Positions 1-10,137 of a stretch of 64,000 nucleotides of DNA are shown in pieces. Where the stretch lies: contig JAJTUP010000001.1 in the NCBI GenBank assembly GCA_021399435.1, positions 3,596,001-3,660,000 of the forward strand, in the 5' to 3' direction. Below the pieces are notes generated by a model. That model did no database searches. It was not told the origin of the DNA and was given only the letters and a program-made list of their open reading frames with translations. The DNA comes from Diaporthe sp. PMI_573 (lineage: Eukaryota > Ascomycota > Sordariomycetes > Diaporthales > Diaporthaceae). The stretch's first letter is position 1. Each line of letters starts with the position of its first letter. The position numbers and the translations under genes were made by a program.

Positions 1-356
1 TTGTGGCGCAGAACAAGGCCATCAATGCGGGCAACTTCAAGACCTGGGTCGAGAGCCACTCCATTGCTGAGATCCAGCAGGCGAACGCAGCCCGCAGGCG
101 CCTCAAGCGTGAATTCAACATCAACTCTTCCCCCCTCAAGCTTCATGACGACCGTGTGCCCAAGCGTCCTGCGTCCAGCGCATACGCCTATTTCCTCAAG
201 GCCAAGCGGACCGCAGATCAGCAATCAGGGATGACGAAGGAGCTGGGCGAGGAGTGGAACGCCCTGCCGGCGGCTGAGAAAAAGCCGTACCAGGACTTGG
301 CAGCCGCCGAATTTGCCAGGTACCACAAGGAGATGGAGAAGGTCCTCTCGCCCTAA
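1..356 (+). CDS. HMG-box protein, C-terminal part (cut by the window edge)
   Basis: The frame is open from the left edge and stops with TAA at 354-356, so only about the last 117 residues are present. Residues from about 50 on form an HMG box: the stretch beginning VPKRPASSAYAYFLKAKR is the basic, aromatic start of helix 1, and the later EEWNALPAAEKKPYQDLAA is the classic helix 2/3 region. The preceding segment (AEIQQANAARRRLK) looks like the end of a first, more degenerate box. Two-box proteins of this kind in ascomycetes are mostly Abf2/mtHMG1-like mitochondrial DNA packaging factors, but a nuclear HMGB-type protein cannot be excluded because the N-terminus and any targeting signal lie outside the window. 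No intron is seen in this part. Confidence 0.75.
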   Translation, partial: VAQNKAINAGNFKTWVESHSIAEIQQANAARRRLKREFNINSSPLKLHDDRVPKRPASSAYAYFLKAKRTADQQSGMTKELGEEWNALPAAEKKPYQDLAAAEFARYHKEMEKVLSP

Positions 357-883
357 AGAGAGAGAGAGACAGACGGGAGCGGTCCCACGGACCTGGCGTA
401 CGTAAGGCACTCGGCGGGAAAAGGAATGGTTCTTTTTTGGTACGGGATTCCGGTAAATGTACGTTGATGTTATCTTTTGATTCCCAAAGGCGGTTCGGTG
501 CGTCCTTTGTATGGTACACAACTGTTGGCGAGTATTTTTAGGACTGTCTGTAGCTTCGTCATGTCAATTCGCTTCCCTTGTCACCAACGCCAGCTTCGGG
601 ACTAGTATCCATATGCTCGTGCTCTCATCTGCCACTTGGTCGCCGTGCTACCCGTAGACTCCGTACTACCGCCACCGTCGTGGCAGTAATGAAAGATCCG
701 CCTTTGCGATCGCAGTCATCGTTGCGTGAAATCAGGTTGTGAAATCGTGTGCGTTTTCATTTACTCGCAAGCCAATAACTCCGCTCCTTATACGATCCTG
801 GGTATCATGAGGCCGCAACGACGCGCCAATGCGAATGCACTTGTCCAAACAAGACCAACCAATTCCAAAACCTTCATCCCCCT
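357..883. other. Convergent 3' intergenic region
   Basis: This lies between the stop codons of the HMG-box gene and the minus-strand hypothetical gene. It starts with a short GA-repeat (about 355-371). I see no RNA gene, repeat array or conserved ORF; it is probably two 3' UTRs. Confidence 0.6.
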
Positions 884-2125
884 TCAACCGGACTTTGGTC
901 GAGTGCCTCTGGGCCCGACCACAATCAGGACGTCCCCCGCCGCGCCGTAGAACTTGACCTCCATGAACTTGAGCTTCCTGTAGCTGGCCACGTACAGGAG
1001 TATGTAGAGCTCCCCGGCGATGTGTTCCCAGCCGTAGAGCCTTATCCAGCCCCACGACTCGTCACGACACGCCCTGGTGCCCCATCCTGCCTTGCCATCC
1101 CGGCGGATATAATTCCCGAGGAAGCCCCAGGCCTTGACCTTCTCCTTGAATTCCCACCCGTCCAGCCTCATCAGCCAGTAACCCCTCTCAAAGGGCCGCA
1201 TGTCTCTGGCTTGATATTTCGGCCTGTACTTCCTCCCCATCTGCATGCTCGTTGCTAGTTTCTCCAGGTGCTGGGGAGCTCTAGGCCCCAGGCGGTGGTT
1301 CGCTACGGCTGGTTCGGTTGATATCAGCTGGGTCTCGTGTGCCCAATCACTGCTGCCGACAAGACAAGCAGACTCCTTGTCGGGCAATGGATCGGGGTGT
1401 GGTTCCTGATGAGCCTCCGGCCCAGCAGCTGGATCAGAGCCCCGGGGCACCTTGTTCGCGCCACAGCCCTCTGCCACGTCCTCGTTGTTGGGCACGTTCT
1501 CGACAGGACCTGGGCTCTGACGCGCATGGCTGTGTGGTCTACGGGTAGATGGGCTCGAATCAAGCCCTGACTCAAGGCCATGCGGGCTGTCTAAAGCAGC
1601 TGTGTATGGGAGGTTGCTATGCGCGGCATTCCTACCGCCCTCGGGTGCATCGCTAGAACGCCCACCTGATGAGAGGGGTGGCGGCTCCGTGGATTGGAGG
1701 AAGAAGTTCAATACCCTCGTCGGTGTGTTGAAGGCAGGCGCTCTGATATCATTGTCTGGCATCGAATCTGGAATCTCGCTTGGGGGAGCAACCCATGAGC
1801 GTTGGGAGTCATCCCTGAGTTGAGATGATGCGGGAGGCACAGAAGGCTGTATGCTGGGTAACGGTGCTAGCTGCTGCTGTTCTCCCGCGAGGCGTGGTGA
1901 GCCAACATTATCCCATACGCTCCCGAATGATGCTTGCGGGGATATGAATTTGCCGGAAGGGACAGCACTGGGTTTTGTAGTTGAGTCTTGGGGAAGGTCG
2001 ACATATCCCTCGGGTTCGAAGTCCAAGTATGCCTGGGCCAGTGCTCGGTATTTGGCATCGTCTGCTGCAGCGCTGGGTGCGGTGATGTGCACCAGGATCT
2101 CAGCGCCGTCTTCATTCCTCCCCAT
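884..2125 (-). CDS. Uncharacterised conserved fungal protein with Trp/Tyr-rich C-terminal domain
   Basis: A single open frame of 413 codons from the ATG at 2125; the frame stays open upstream to 2215, but the internal Met (MGRNEDGAEI) followed by a folded-looking segment is the likelier start. Residues ~40-300 are low-complexity (Ser, Pro, Gly, Glu) and probably disordered. The last ~100 residues are dense in aromatic residues and glycine (FERGYWLMRLDGW, KAGWGTRACRDESWGWIRLY, ELYILLYVASYRKLKF) and look like a compact domain. From memory, C-terminal domains of this ERGYW/GWGT type occur in many uncharacterised Pezizomycotina proteins; no function is known to me. It is convergent with the HMG-box gene and divergent from erg26. 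Confidence 0.7.
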   Translation of the reverse strand: MGRNEDGAEILVHITAPSAAADDAKYRALAQAYLDFEPEGYVDLPQDSTTKPSAVPSGKFISPQASFGSVWDNVGSPRLAGEQQQLAPLPSIQPSVPPASSQLRDDSQRSWVAPPSEIPDSMPDNDIRAPAFNTPTRVLNFFLQSTEPPPLSSGGRSSDAPEGGRNAAHSNLPYTAALDSPHGLESGLDSSPSTRRPHSHARQSPGPVENVPNNEDVAEGCGANKVPRGSDPAAGPEAHQEPHPDPLPDKESACLVGSSDWAHETQLISTEPAVANHRLGPRAPQHLEKLATSMQMGRKYRPKYQARDMRPFERGYWLMRLDGWEFKEKVKAWGFLGNYIRRDGKAGWGTRACRDESWGWIRLYGWEHIAGELYILLYVASYRKLKFMEVKFYGAAGDVLIVVGPRGTRPKSG

Positions 2126-2619
2126 TGCTGGTGACTGAGCTGGATGTTTGCAAGAGCTCCATTGGGTGAGACTTTGGATCTTTCCTCCTTCTTGCTGGAG
2201 TATGGACGATACCAATTATGAGTCTTATTGAAGTGATGCGGGCCAGAATCTCTATTCACGCAGCACAGTGCTTCTGAAGTTTATTATGAGTGTCATCTGA
2301 AAGGGAAGCGTGAATGTCTCACGGCAGGCAGGCCCAGGGTCCTGGGAAAAAAGGCCGATGCAGGGGTGTCAGCAATTGACTATTGCACGCATGGACCTTT
2401 GCGGGCGGGGCCACTTGACCTGGGCCGGCTTTAGGATGATCATGGCCAGGTCACAGAGTATCTTATCCTTGCTCAGCTCTGTGTGGCCGAACCATTTGAA
2501 TCCGTGCTGACTTGCGCCTTGACAGTGACCACTTGGCAAGCCAATTGACACCCAATTCTCTCCAAAAACAACTTCAATCACATGCTTCTCCAGCAATAGA
2601 GGCGTTGCAAACGGCAGAA
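2126..2619. promoter_or_regulatory. Divergent promoter region, hypothetical gene / erg26
   Basis: About 490 bp separate the two divergent start codons. Just before erg26 there is a five-codon upstream ORF (ATG at 2582, TAG ending at 2599). I see no other clear element. Confidence 0.4.
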
Positions 2620-3814
2620 ATGGCTTCAGAAAAGGCGAGCAGGGTCGACGTCGGCAAGGTCATGGTCATCGGCGGATGCGGTTTCCTGGGCCATCACATC
2701 GTTAGACTCCTCCTGCGCGACTACGCGTGCTCGGTGTCCGTCGTCGACCTGCGCTGCACACACAACCGACGGCCCGACTCCGACGGCGTCAAGTACGTCG
2801 AGGCAGACATCACCGACGCCGCCAAGATCGCTTCCGTCTTCGAGGAAATCCGCCCCGACGCCGTCATCCACACCGCTTCCCCCGCCCCCCACGCGGACGG
2901 CAAGGTCAACGATGGGCTGTTCAAGAGGGTCAACATAGACGGGACACAGGTCATTGTCGATGCGTGTAAGAAGACCGACGTCAAGGCGCTGATATACACG
3001 AGCTCCGCCAGCGTGGCGAGCGACAACGTCAATGACCTGATCAACGCGGATGAGCGGTGGCCTATCCCCAGGGGGAAGGACCAGTCAGAGTATTATTCCG
3101 AGACCAAGGCATGTCACGTACACCCTGTTTACTGAGCACGAAGAGAGGCCTGGGGACCCGTGCTGACTGTTTGAAAAGGCCGCAGCAGAGGAGATTGCCA
3201 TCAAGGCCAACCGCGCCGACGGCTCCAAGCTCCTGACCACCGCGATCCGGCCGGCCGGCATAGTCGGCGAGGGCGACACCATGGCGCTGCACCAGATCAT
3301 CAAGGTCTACAGGACGGGCAAGACGGCCGCGCAGCTGGGCGACAACAACAACCTCTTCGACTTCACCTACGTCGAGAACGTCGCGCACGCCCACCTCCTG
3401 GCGCTGCGGGCCCTACTCGTCACGCACGCGAGCAAGACGCAGCCGCTGGACCACGAGAAGGTCGACGGCGAGGTCTTCTTCATCACCAACGATAGCCCCA
3501 CATACTTCTGGGATTTCTGCCGCGTCATCTGGAACGCCGCCGGCTGCCCCCTCGGCAAGGACCACGTCTGGGTCATCCCCAAGGATGTGGGCATTGTCAT
3601 CGGCTGGCTCAGCGAGGCCTTCTTCGCCATCATCAGGAAGCCGCCCACCTTCACCCGCCAGAGGTGCGTCTACTCGTGCATGACGAGGTACTTTTGTATC
3701 GACAAGGCGAAGAGGAGGCTGGGCTACATACCTATTGTCCCCCTCGAGGAAGGGCTGAGGAGGTCTGTCAAGTGGACATTGGAGCAAGAGGCTCTTGGCA
3801 ACATAAAGAATTGA
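2620..3814 (+). CDS. erg26: Sterol-4-alpha-carboxylate 3-dehydrogenase (decarboxylating)
   Basis: Two exons, 2620-3108 and 3179-3814, give 374 aa. Erg26 oxidises and decarboxylates the 4-carboxysterol intermediate during C-4 demethylation of ergosterol precursors, in the ER complex with Erg25, Erg27 and Erg28. The N-terminal NAD-binding motif is seen (VIGGCGFLGHHIV, GxxGxxG), then NRRPDSDGVKYVEADI, and the YxxxK catalytic pair in YYSETK (Tyr159, Lys163) followed by AAAEE, as in the 3-beta-HSD family. TNDSPTYFWDFCRVIWNAAG is typical of Erg26. The intron (3109-3178, 70 nt) starts with GC, not GT: only the AAG/GCATGT donor restores ETK-AAAEE; it has a CTGAC branch point and an AG end. The start is the first ATG in frame. 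It is convergent with lrg1. Confidence 0.88.
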
Positions 3815-4842
3815 AAGAAGAAAAAAATAGGGATTAGGCTCAGAGCTCTTCAGCCTCTGAGGCGGCCTGGTCGGCTTCGTGGAATATATACGTTAGCTTT
3901 GTAATCATTTTCTTGTACATAGCGTTACACGGCCTACGTCCTCATGCATGGGGTCCGAGCAGGACATGTGCAATCGCAAAATAGCATCACCGGGGATTCC
4001 AGGGAATTTGCACTTTCTTTGTCCAAGCGGCAAAAGCCGGAATACTGACTTGGCTGCTAAAGTTGCGTGCCGGCAGGCATATGACTGTATCCGTAACAAC
4101 AGCGCATGATACCCTCTCGCAGCAAGTGCCGACTGAAAATCCTCCTCTGCGCTTCCTCTGCTGCCCGGCCCCATGAGCTTTAATGGCAAGCATCCGTCGG
4201 TATCAACAGCCATCCCTTCACATCCAAGTACATCCCCTCTCCCCCATGTCTCCATTTCCTGCTCTCTTCCTCTCTCTCTTTCAGAATGGGGAGACCAGCC
4301 AGTTTCGCCTTTTTGTCACACTCGCCCAGTGAAAAACAGATATAATAACTGGACCCACGAGAGGAACATGGAGGGGGGAAAAAAAGAAGAATATAGACCA
4401 AGCCAGAAGCGGGAATCGAACGCGACTGCCTTGTGTTTTTTTGTCGAATAGAAGCATGCACGCATGTAAGCGTAAAATCGTCCACAAACCCCCTTGAGCT
4501 TTTTTCTTGCTTTCCGCTCGAGGGTGGAAATAAAGAGACACGCACGCAGTGAATGTGGCAACATGGAAGAGAAAACAAAAAGGTGTTCTGGTCGCTATGG
4601 CCAAGAAAGATTTGAAAATGTAGAAAGATGATGCGAATGTAGAAAAGAGAAAAAGACGGAGCACATGGAACGGACGCCGTCCAGCGATGCTTTGGATATG
4701 CCTCCCCCCACCGTGCCAGTTAGGCCAAGTCGTGCGTACTCTAGTTTCAACGGATTACAAACAGCCTTTTTCTGTGGGTGGTGAAAAAACGGGCTCCTGA
4801 GATGAGGTAGACAAAGAACTATAGGCAAGACCACAAGCTTCA
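3815..4842. other. Convergent 3' intergenic region, erg26 / lrg1
   Basis: About 1 kb between two stop codons. It contains a CT-rich tract near 4245-4282 and A-rich stretches near 4377-4395. The segment around 4408-4425 resembles a tRNA B-box on the minus strand, but no cloverleaf forms. I see no gene. Confidence 0.5.
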
Positions 4843-7800
4843 CTACCCTGTACCGCCAACACCGACCGAGTTGTTCGGCCGCCCGTGATACGACCGTCGC
4901 TGGTGCTGATTGTCCGAATCGGAGCCCTCAAAGGAGCTGCCATATGCTGGCTGCTGTGTCTCGTCTGGGTTCCGCCACCTAGGCGGGGTGCTCGGATTCG
5001 AGGGCTGGGGGAAAGAAGGATTGGGTTCCTGCCAGCCGGGCGGCCGCGTCGCCTCGGGATCGGTCTCTACCCTTCTAGCGAGAGGCCTTGTTGGATTCAT
5101 GTCGCTGGCGTCGCCAAGGACACCGTGACCGCCATTCACCCGGCCACCATAGCGCTTCAGGATCTCCTTGGTGGTAATATCGCTGTCCTTTCCTTCTTTG
5201 TATGTCGGGTCATTGAGAACGTCGACGAAGTTGTCGGGGACCTAGAATTACGTTAGCCAAGTCTAGACTGTGAAGTAGGGCTCAACTCACCAAACACATG
5301 GATTCCACATCATTGATCAGCGTCTCAACAACATTGATAGCCAACATGGGTTCGCTGTCGAGGGAAGGTCCTTTGAGCGGGTTATAGAGGATATTTGGTG
5401 CAATGACGGTTGCAAGATTCTTCACGTCCATCTTGGATCCTGATTCGTCATCGACCTGGTGGAAATTTCCGGCCCATTTCAGGAAGGACAGGAGGACCTC
5501 CAAGCAGTCCCTGTGGCACTTCGGAAGAAGACAGCACACCAAATGGATGCATTGCCGTCTCTTGTCATCGTCTGAGATCTTAACCGCGGTAAGCCACAGC
5601 CTGTAGAGCTTGTTTGTCATCAGGGGATCTGGCATCTCTCGGAGGTATTTCTTCAGCAGAGCCGCGACTTGGACGACGGGCTGAGCCATCAAGTTGATGT
5701 TGTCACAGCCCTCGCGGTCTATCTTTTCAACCATTTCCGAAAGCTTCTTGATGTTCCCGTTCTTTCGGAAGACACCTTCCACGGAAAGGTCCATCTGGCG
5801 CATGGTGGATATCAGGTCGTCAATGATGGCGGGTACCCGCAAGGTGGTTCCTCCAATGCAGTCAGTGGACTCAGCGCCGTCTCTTTCGATGACCACCTCG
5901 AGGGGGACGCCGAAGACACCCTTCTTCTTGACCCCTTTCCTACCATCATTCTTGAATGCCTTCCCAAACTTGTTCCAGAATGTGGCCGGTTTCTTGGATT
6001 CGATGAGGTTGAGCAGCTCTTCGAGCGTGAACTCTTCTTGCACCATGGGATGCATGGTGAGAACAGCCAAATGGCGGGCGATGAAATACTCCATGGGAGA
6101 CAATTCGGAGAAGTATTTTCGTCCACCTCGCTGTGGTGAGGGTTCTCCGTAGCCCGGCTCGCCAGCGCGGCCTGCCGATCTCGACCTCTGGTTGGCACCA
6201 ATGAAAGGCTCAGTGGCTGGTGACCTAAACAGCTCTTGGCGTCCTGGTTTGAATGCCGGGCGTTGCTCCCGGGCTTGCTCCGCGGCAACGATACGAGGTA
6301 TGTCATCCAGAGTCAAGGCATCTTGGTGGCCGAACATCAGATCAGAGCCACCCTCCTCACCGGGTACCTGATCCTCCTCGATGCGTTGACTCTGCATGTT
6401 GCCGCCACCTTCCACCCCAGGATCATCCATAAGACGAGACGCTCGGGCCTTTCTAAAGCTCGCCGACAGGTGCTTATCGAGCCGCGTGCTCCTCAGGCGC
6501 CGAACGTCATTCAGAGTATTCTCGTAGGATGATTCCCGATGATGCTCTCGGTCTCCAGCGTACGATTTGGACCTAGAATCGTACTGAAGACGAGGCACAT
6601 CGCCCGCTGCGTGCCCATTTGCTGGCTCATATTCGTTCACAGACGCCTCATCCAGAGCAGACAGTGCCCCGGTGCTCTTGAGTATGTCCAGCAGTCTAGC
6701 GAGCGCCACTTGAAGCAGGAAGACGTACTGCTGCAGTTTCGTTATCCGCTCGAATGGAGGTGCCGAGTCTGAGCTGTACGACTCGCAGCCGCTGCAGAAG
6801 ATCTTTTGGTCGTAAGTATTAAGTCGAGCGTCCTCGGGGTTCCGGCCGAGTTCCTTCCCACATCTCGTGCAAGTCACGCAAGCTATATGCCACCTCTTGT
6901 CACCAATTTTGTAACACTCGTCTTCCACAGGTTTCCGACAAAGAACACACTGGTCGGATTCGTTCGCTGCGAGCCGCGACATGGCAGCCGTGATTTGTAA
7001 GGACCCATCCTCATTCTTGAGGGTCTCGAGGGCGCTGAGATCGTCGAGAAAGGCGTACAGGCCCTCCACGTTGGTCTGGTCCTTTTCAATTCGAAGAGCG
7101 CCCTGCAAGCAGATGCGGATGAGGAGTTTCAGATAATGAGCAAGACCGGTCACTAGAGACAGTAGTTCCTGGGTAACGCCAAGCTTGTGCGCATTCTTGT
7201 CTTGCGTCTTAGACAAGAGAGAAAAGAATTGCACAATCTTCTTGCACAGGAGCTTTGCCTCTCGCGAGTACGACAGAGCTGTCCAGATGTTAGCGTCAGT
7301 CAGTGCCTGCAGTTGTCGGGAGCGCTCACGTTTCATTTCAAGCCGCTGCATGGTCTCGTCCAATCTGTCAGCAGACCTGAAGAGAATATCGACATGCCAG
7401 ATGAACCTCTTTGCGACAACCACGCCGTCGACGTAAGCTCCGTTGCTCACATGTAGCAACATGTCGGATATGCATGCGGCGGATGATTCCTCAAATGTGG
7501 AGAGTACGCTCCATATGCGGTAGACCTTCTCTTCCATCTTCTCCTCTTCTTCCCGAACCTTGTCGCGCGTCTTCTCATCATCCGGGGGAGGCTCTTCGTC
7601 TGCAACATCGCTGGGGGTGGCCAGTCGCACGTTCCAGAACTTGTGAATCATGTAACACTCGGGATGCCAGTGCTGGTTTTGCCCGTTGCGAAAGATCTCG
7701 ACAAACTGCTTAAGAATTGCCGTGTGGCATCCGTTGCACTTTTGGGCGAACTGGGTGGAATAGTGGTAGTGGCAGTAAACTTGGGAATCATGCTCGTAGT

Positions 7801-8447
7801 AGCTGTCTTGGGCGCCGAAGACTGTCGAACAAAGTGAGCACGTGAAGTGGTCGACGTGGTACTTCCGCTCGAGCGCCGTGATATAAGAACCTCGGAGAGC
7901 GCCACCGCATTGGTAGCAAAGCAGCCCAAGTCGTCGGAAATAGTCTGTTTCGCAGAGTGGATATTGCCCCTGGCCATCTTCGTCGTCTGCCGGGAAGAAT
8001 TTGGAGGCCACTATCTGTCCACAATCCTATCGAACAAAACGCGTTAGTTTACAGCCCGGCTTCGAGTCGGATCATTCTACACACCCGGCATTTGAAGCAG
8101 TCCAGGTGGAAAGTGCCGTCAAGGGCGCGCACGAATTGCCCGGTCAGGGGCTCGCCGCACTTTTTGCAGATGCGTTGTCCTCCGCTCGCCTGTCGTCCGT
8201 TCCGGCCTCTTGACCTGTTCCGCTCCTGGCTCTGTCGTGCGTCGCCTTCATCGTCCCAGCTGCGATCGCCGGCGCCGGCAGAGGGGGACAGGGAGGGCCG
8301 CCGGCCATCGCGAGGGCCACCGTTCTGCCGTGGCGGTCGATAAGGGGAGTAGGTCCTCGAATCGTCAGTTGTAAAACTCCGCTCTGGTGTTCGATGTCGT
8401 GCAGGGCGATCGCCAGGGGGGCCGCCTTCATAGTCGGGCCCCAGCAT
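4843..8447 (-). CDS. lrg1: Rho GTPase-activating protein with three LIM domains
   Basis: Three exons (8447-8085, 8026-5291, 5241-4843) give 1165 aa; introns are 58 and 49 nt, both GT-AG. Lrg1 switches off Rho1 at growth sites and so tunes cell-wall glucan synthesis, septation and hyphal fusion. A basic Ser/Arg-rich N-terminus is followed by LIM1 (CKKCGEPL...CFKCRDCG, split by intron 1), LIM2 (CYQCGGAL...CHYHY), LIM3 (CVLCRKPVEDECYKIGDKRW...CSGC) at about 355-410, a long linker, and the RhoGAP domain near residues 780-1000 with the arginine-finger motif EGVFRKNGN. The last exon codes a Pro/Asn-rich tail ending in VGVGGTG. The order and length match filamentous-fungal Lrg1. The start ATG sits in a good context (gtcaccATG). 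Confidence 0.92.
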
Positions 8448-9097
8448 GGTGACCCGCTCTGCCTTGTGCTACCCGTCTCTTTCTTTCCTCCACCGTGAAA
8501 TCGTAGGCGTGTTGGGTGACGGACCACTGGCGAGTATCGAGCCCGCTGTCTCGGGATGCAGGTCACAATGGGTCGGGAACAGGCCAGCGGCGTCTCTGTG
8601 GCATGAACGTCGTCGAGCCAGGGTGGTCGCGCCAGATTCGGCAGGCCGTGTCGCAAAGCGTGTGGCGTGGTGTCGTCGACCGCCCGAGACGTCAAATGCG
8701 GACCGTTGGCAGGACCTGGGGAGGCGGTCCTTCTGGCGTGAGTTATTGGGGCTTGGGGGCTGTCGCTGGCATCACTGGGAGGGGAGGGGGGAGGCTGTAA
8801 GGGTGGCCGCCGCCGACGAGGACAGTTCAACGACGGTCTTGGCGCCAGGAACGAGGGACGTTGTGGATGCAGGCGGGTAAGGGTCGAGAGCCCGACACGA
8901 GTTGGGAATTGTGGCAGTTGATGAGACAGATTGAAGTTGGGATGCGATTCGAAAAGTCCACGGTTGGCCCGTCGAGGAAGAAGCGATCGACAAGTCCCCG
9001 CCTGTGGTAGCGAAGCGTAATTTCAGAGGTACGGTCCGTAAATGACGGCTTCCTGCGCACTAGCTGAATAGGAGTCAAGGTCGGCCGGTATGTGTGT

Positions 9098-9136
9098 GGG
9101 CTTGGGCTTGGGCTTGGGCGAGGGCGAGGGTGAGGG
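9098..9136 (+). repeat. G-quadruplex-forming tract (seven GGG runs, 3-nt loops)
   Basis: GGG runs lie at 9098-9100, 9104-9106, 9110-9112, 9116-9118, 9122-9124, 9128-9130 and 9134-9136, each separated by exactly three bases (CTT, CTT, CTT, CGA, CGA, TGA). This satisfies the strict G3N3 quadruplex rule. It is on the template strand some 650 bp upstream of the lrg1 start. Confidence 0.8.
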
Positions 9137-9401
9137 TGGCAGAAGCATAGGTAAAAGCACAAAAACAAAACTCCCCCTGTCAATGCTGACGACAACGGCA
9201 ACGACAGACGAGACTCGGGGAGTAGGAGGAGGGGGATGATTGAAGGGGGATTTGGTGAAAGAGGCGGCCAAGCATGTGCAGCAGCAGTGGGTTCAAATGA
9301 GTGTGTGTCTGTCTGTCTGCCCGCCTCCCATTCAGCAAGCAGATGTGGCCGGCTATCACCAGTAGAAGAAGCACAGAAGCAGCACAGGCTGACCACCTGG
9401 G

Positions 9402-9419
9402 TACCTAGGTACCTAGGTA
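9402..9419. repeat. Palindromic TACCTAGGTA repeat
   Basis: An 18-nt perfect palindrome, TACCTAGGTACCTAGGTA. Related copies lie at 9696-9708, ~19309-19317, ~39961-39971 (one mismatch) and ~51631-51638, all intergenic. Confidence 0.7.
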
Positions 9420-10137
9420 GTCCTGGCAGGTAAAACCGTCCGGCGTCTGGACAAGATGTGACAGCCCCCAGGACACTTGCTTTGGGCGTGCCCAGGTGGA
9501 GCAGGTAGACAGGTACTTTGAAATTGCAGGCCCAATTGTAAGGCCAAGCCCTGCCATTGGCTCCTCGCCTTGTGCCCCTGTGCCCCTAAAGACCACCCGT
9601 GCTGCCGTGGCAATGTTGTTCCCACCTGCATGGCTACCTCCCGCCGTTGGGTACCTATTGAGACCCAGGAGCCAGGAGGGCATTGATCAAGTATGTACCT
9701 AGGTACCTGCGTGTACATTTAGATCATTCCGAGGTCTCCAAGGGCGCGAAGGGTGCACCCGACGGCTTGATGGCAATCAGCCACCATCGCACCTGAAGAG
9801 TACGCGAGTCTCAGGGCTGTCTTGCTTTTTTTCTTTTCTTTACGCGCTCGATTAGATGAGTATGCCACCAGGCCTGGTGTATATATGTTGGTTGCCTGCT
9901 TACTTGCACCACTGCAGAATGGAAGCGAAAATAAAACAAGACAGAAAAAGAATGAAAGAAAGACCCAAATTTGGAAAAAGGGTACAACACAATAAAAGCA
10001 AAAGTCAAGTAATATGCTCCTTTGCTATACATCCCAGCCCGCTCGCAGAGTCCTAAACCCCATGTACTGCATTCCTGCCACGCAAAACAAGCCCCTGATA
10101 AGTGTGTTGCTGCTTATTATTGGTCTCACCTGCCTTT

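Larger units (their letters stand above)
8448..10137. promoter_or_regulatory. Upstream region of lrg1 and 3' flank of the hydrolase gene
   Basis: About 1.7 kb. It contains G-rich runs at ~8776-8795, a seven-tract G-quadruplex motif at 9098-9136, palindromic TACCTAGGTA motifs at 9402-9419 and 9696-9708, and an A-rich stretch at ~9915-10010. Minus-strand open frames here (e.g. 8830-8144) look like chance GC-rich frames in the lrg1 leader and first exon. No gene is supported. Confidence 0.5.

Noticed and set aside
4400..4450. tRNA-like B-box (GTTCGATTCC on the minus strand)
   Set aside because: The flanking bases do not pair as a T-arm and no A-box or acceptor stem is found.
8144..8830. 228-codon minus-strand frame overlapping the lrg1 start
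   Set aside because: It is a wrong-frame shadow of GC-rich lrg1 exon 1 and its leader, with no recognisable domain.
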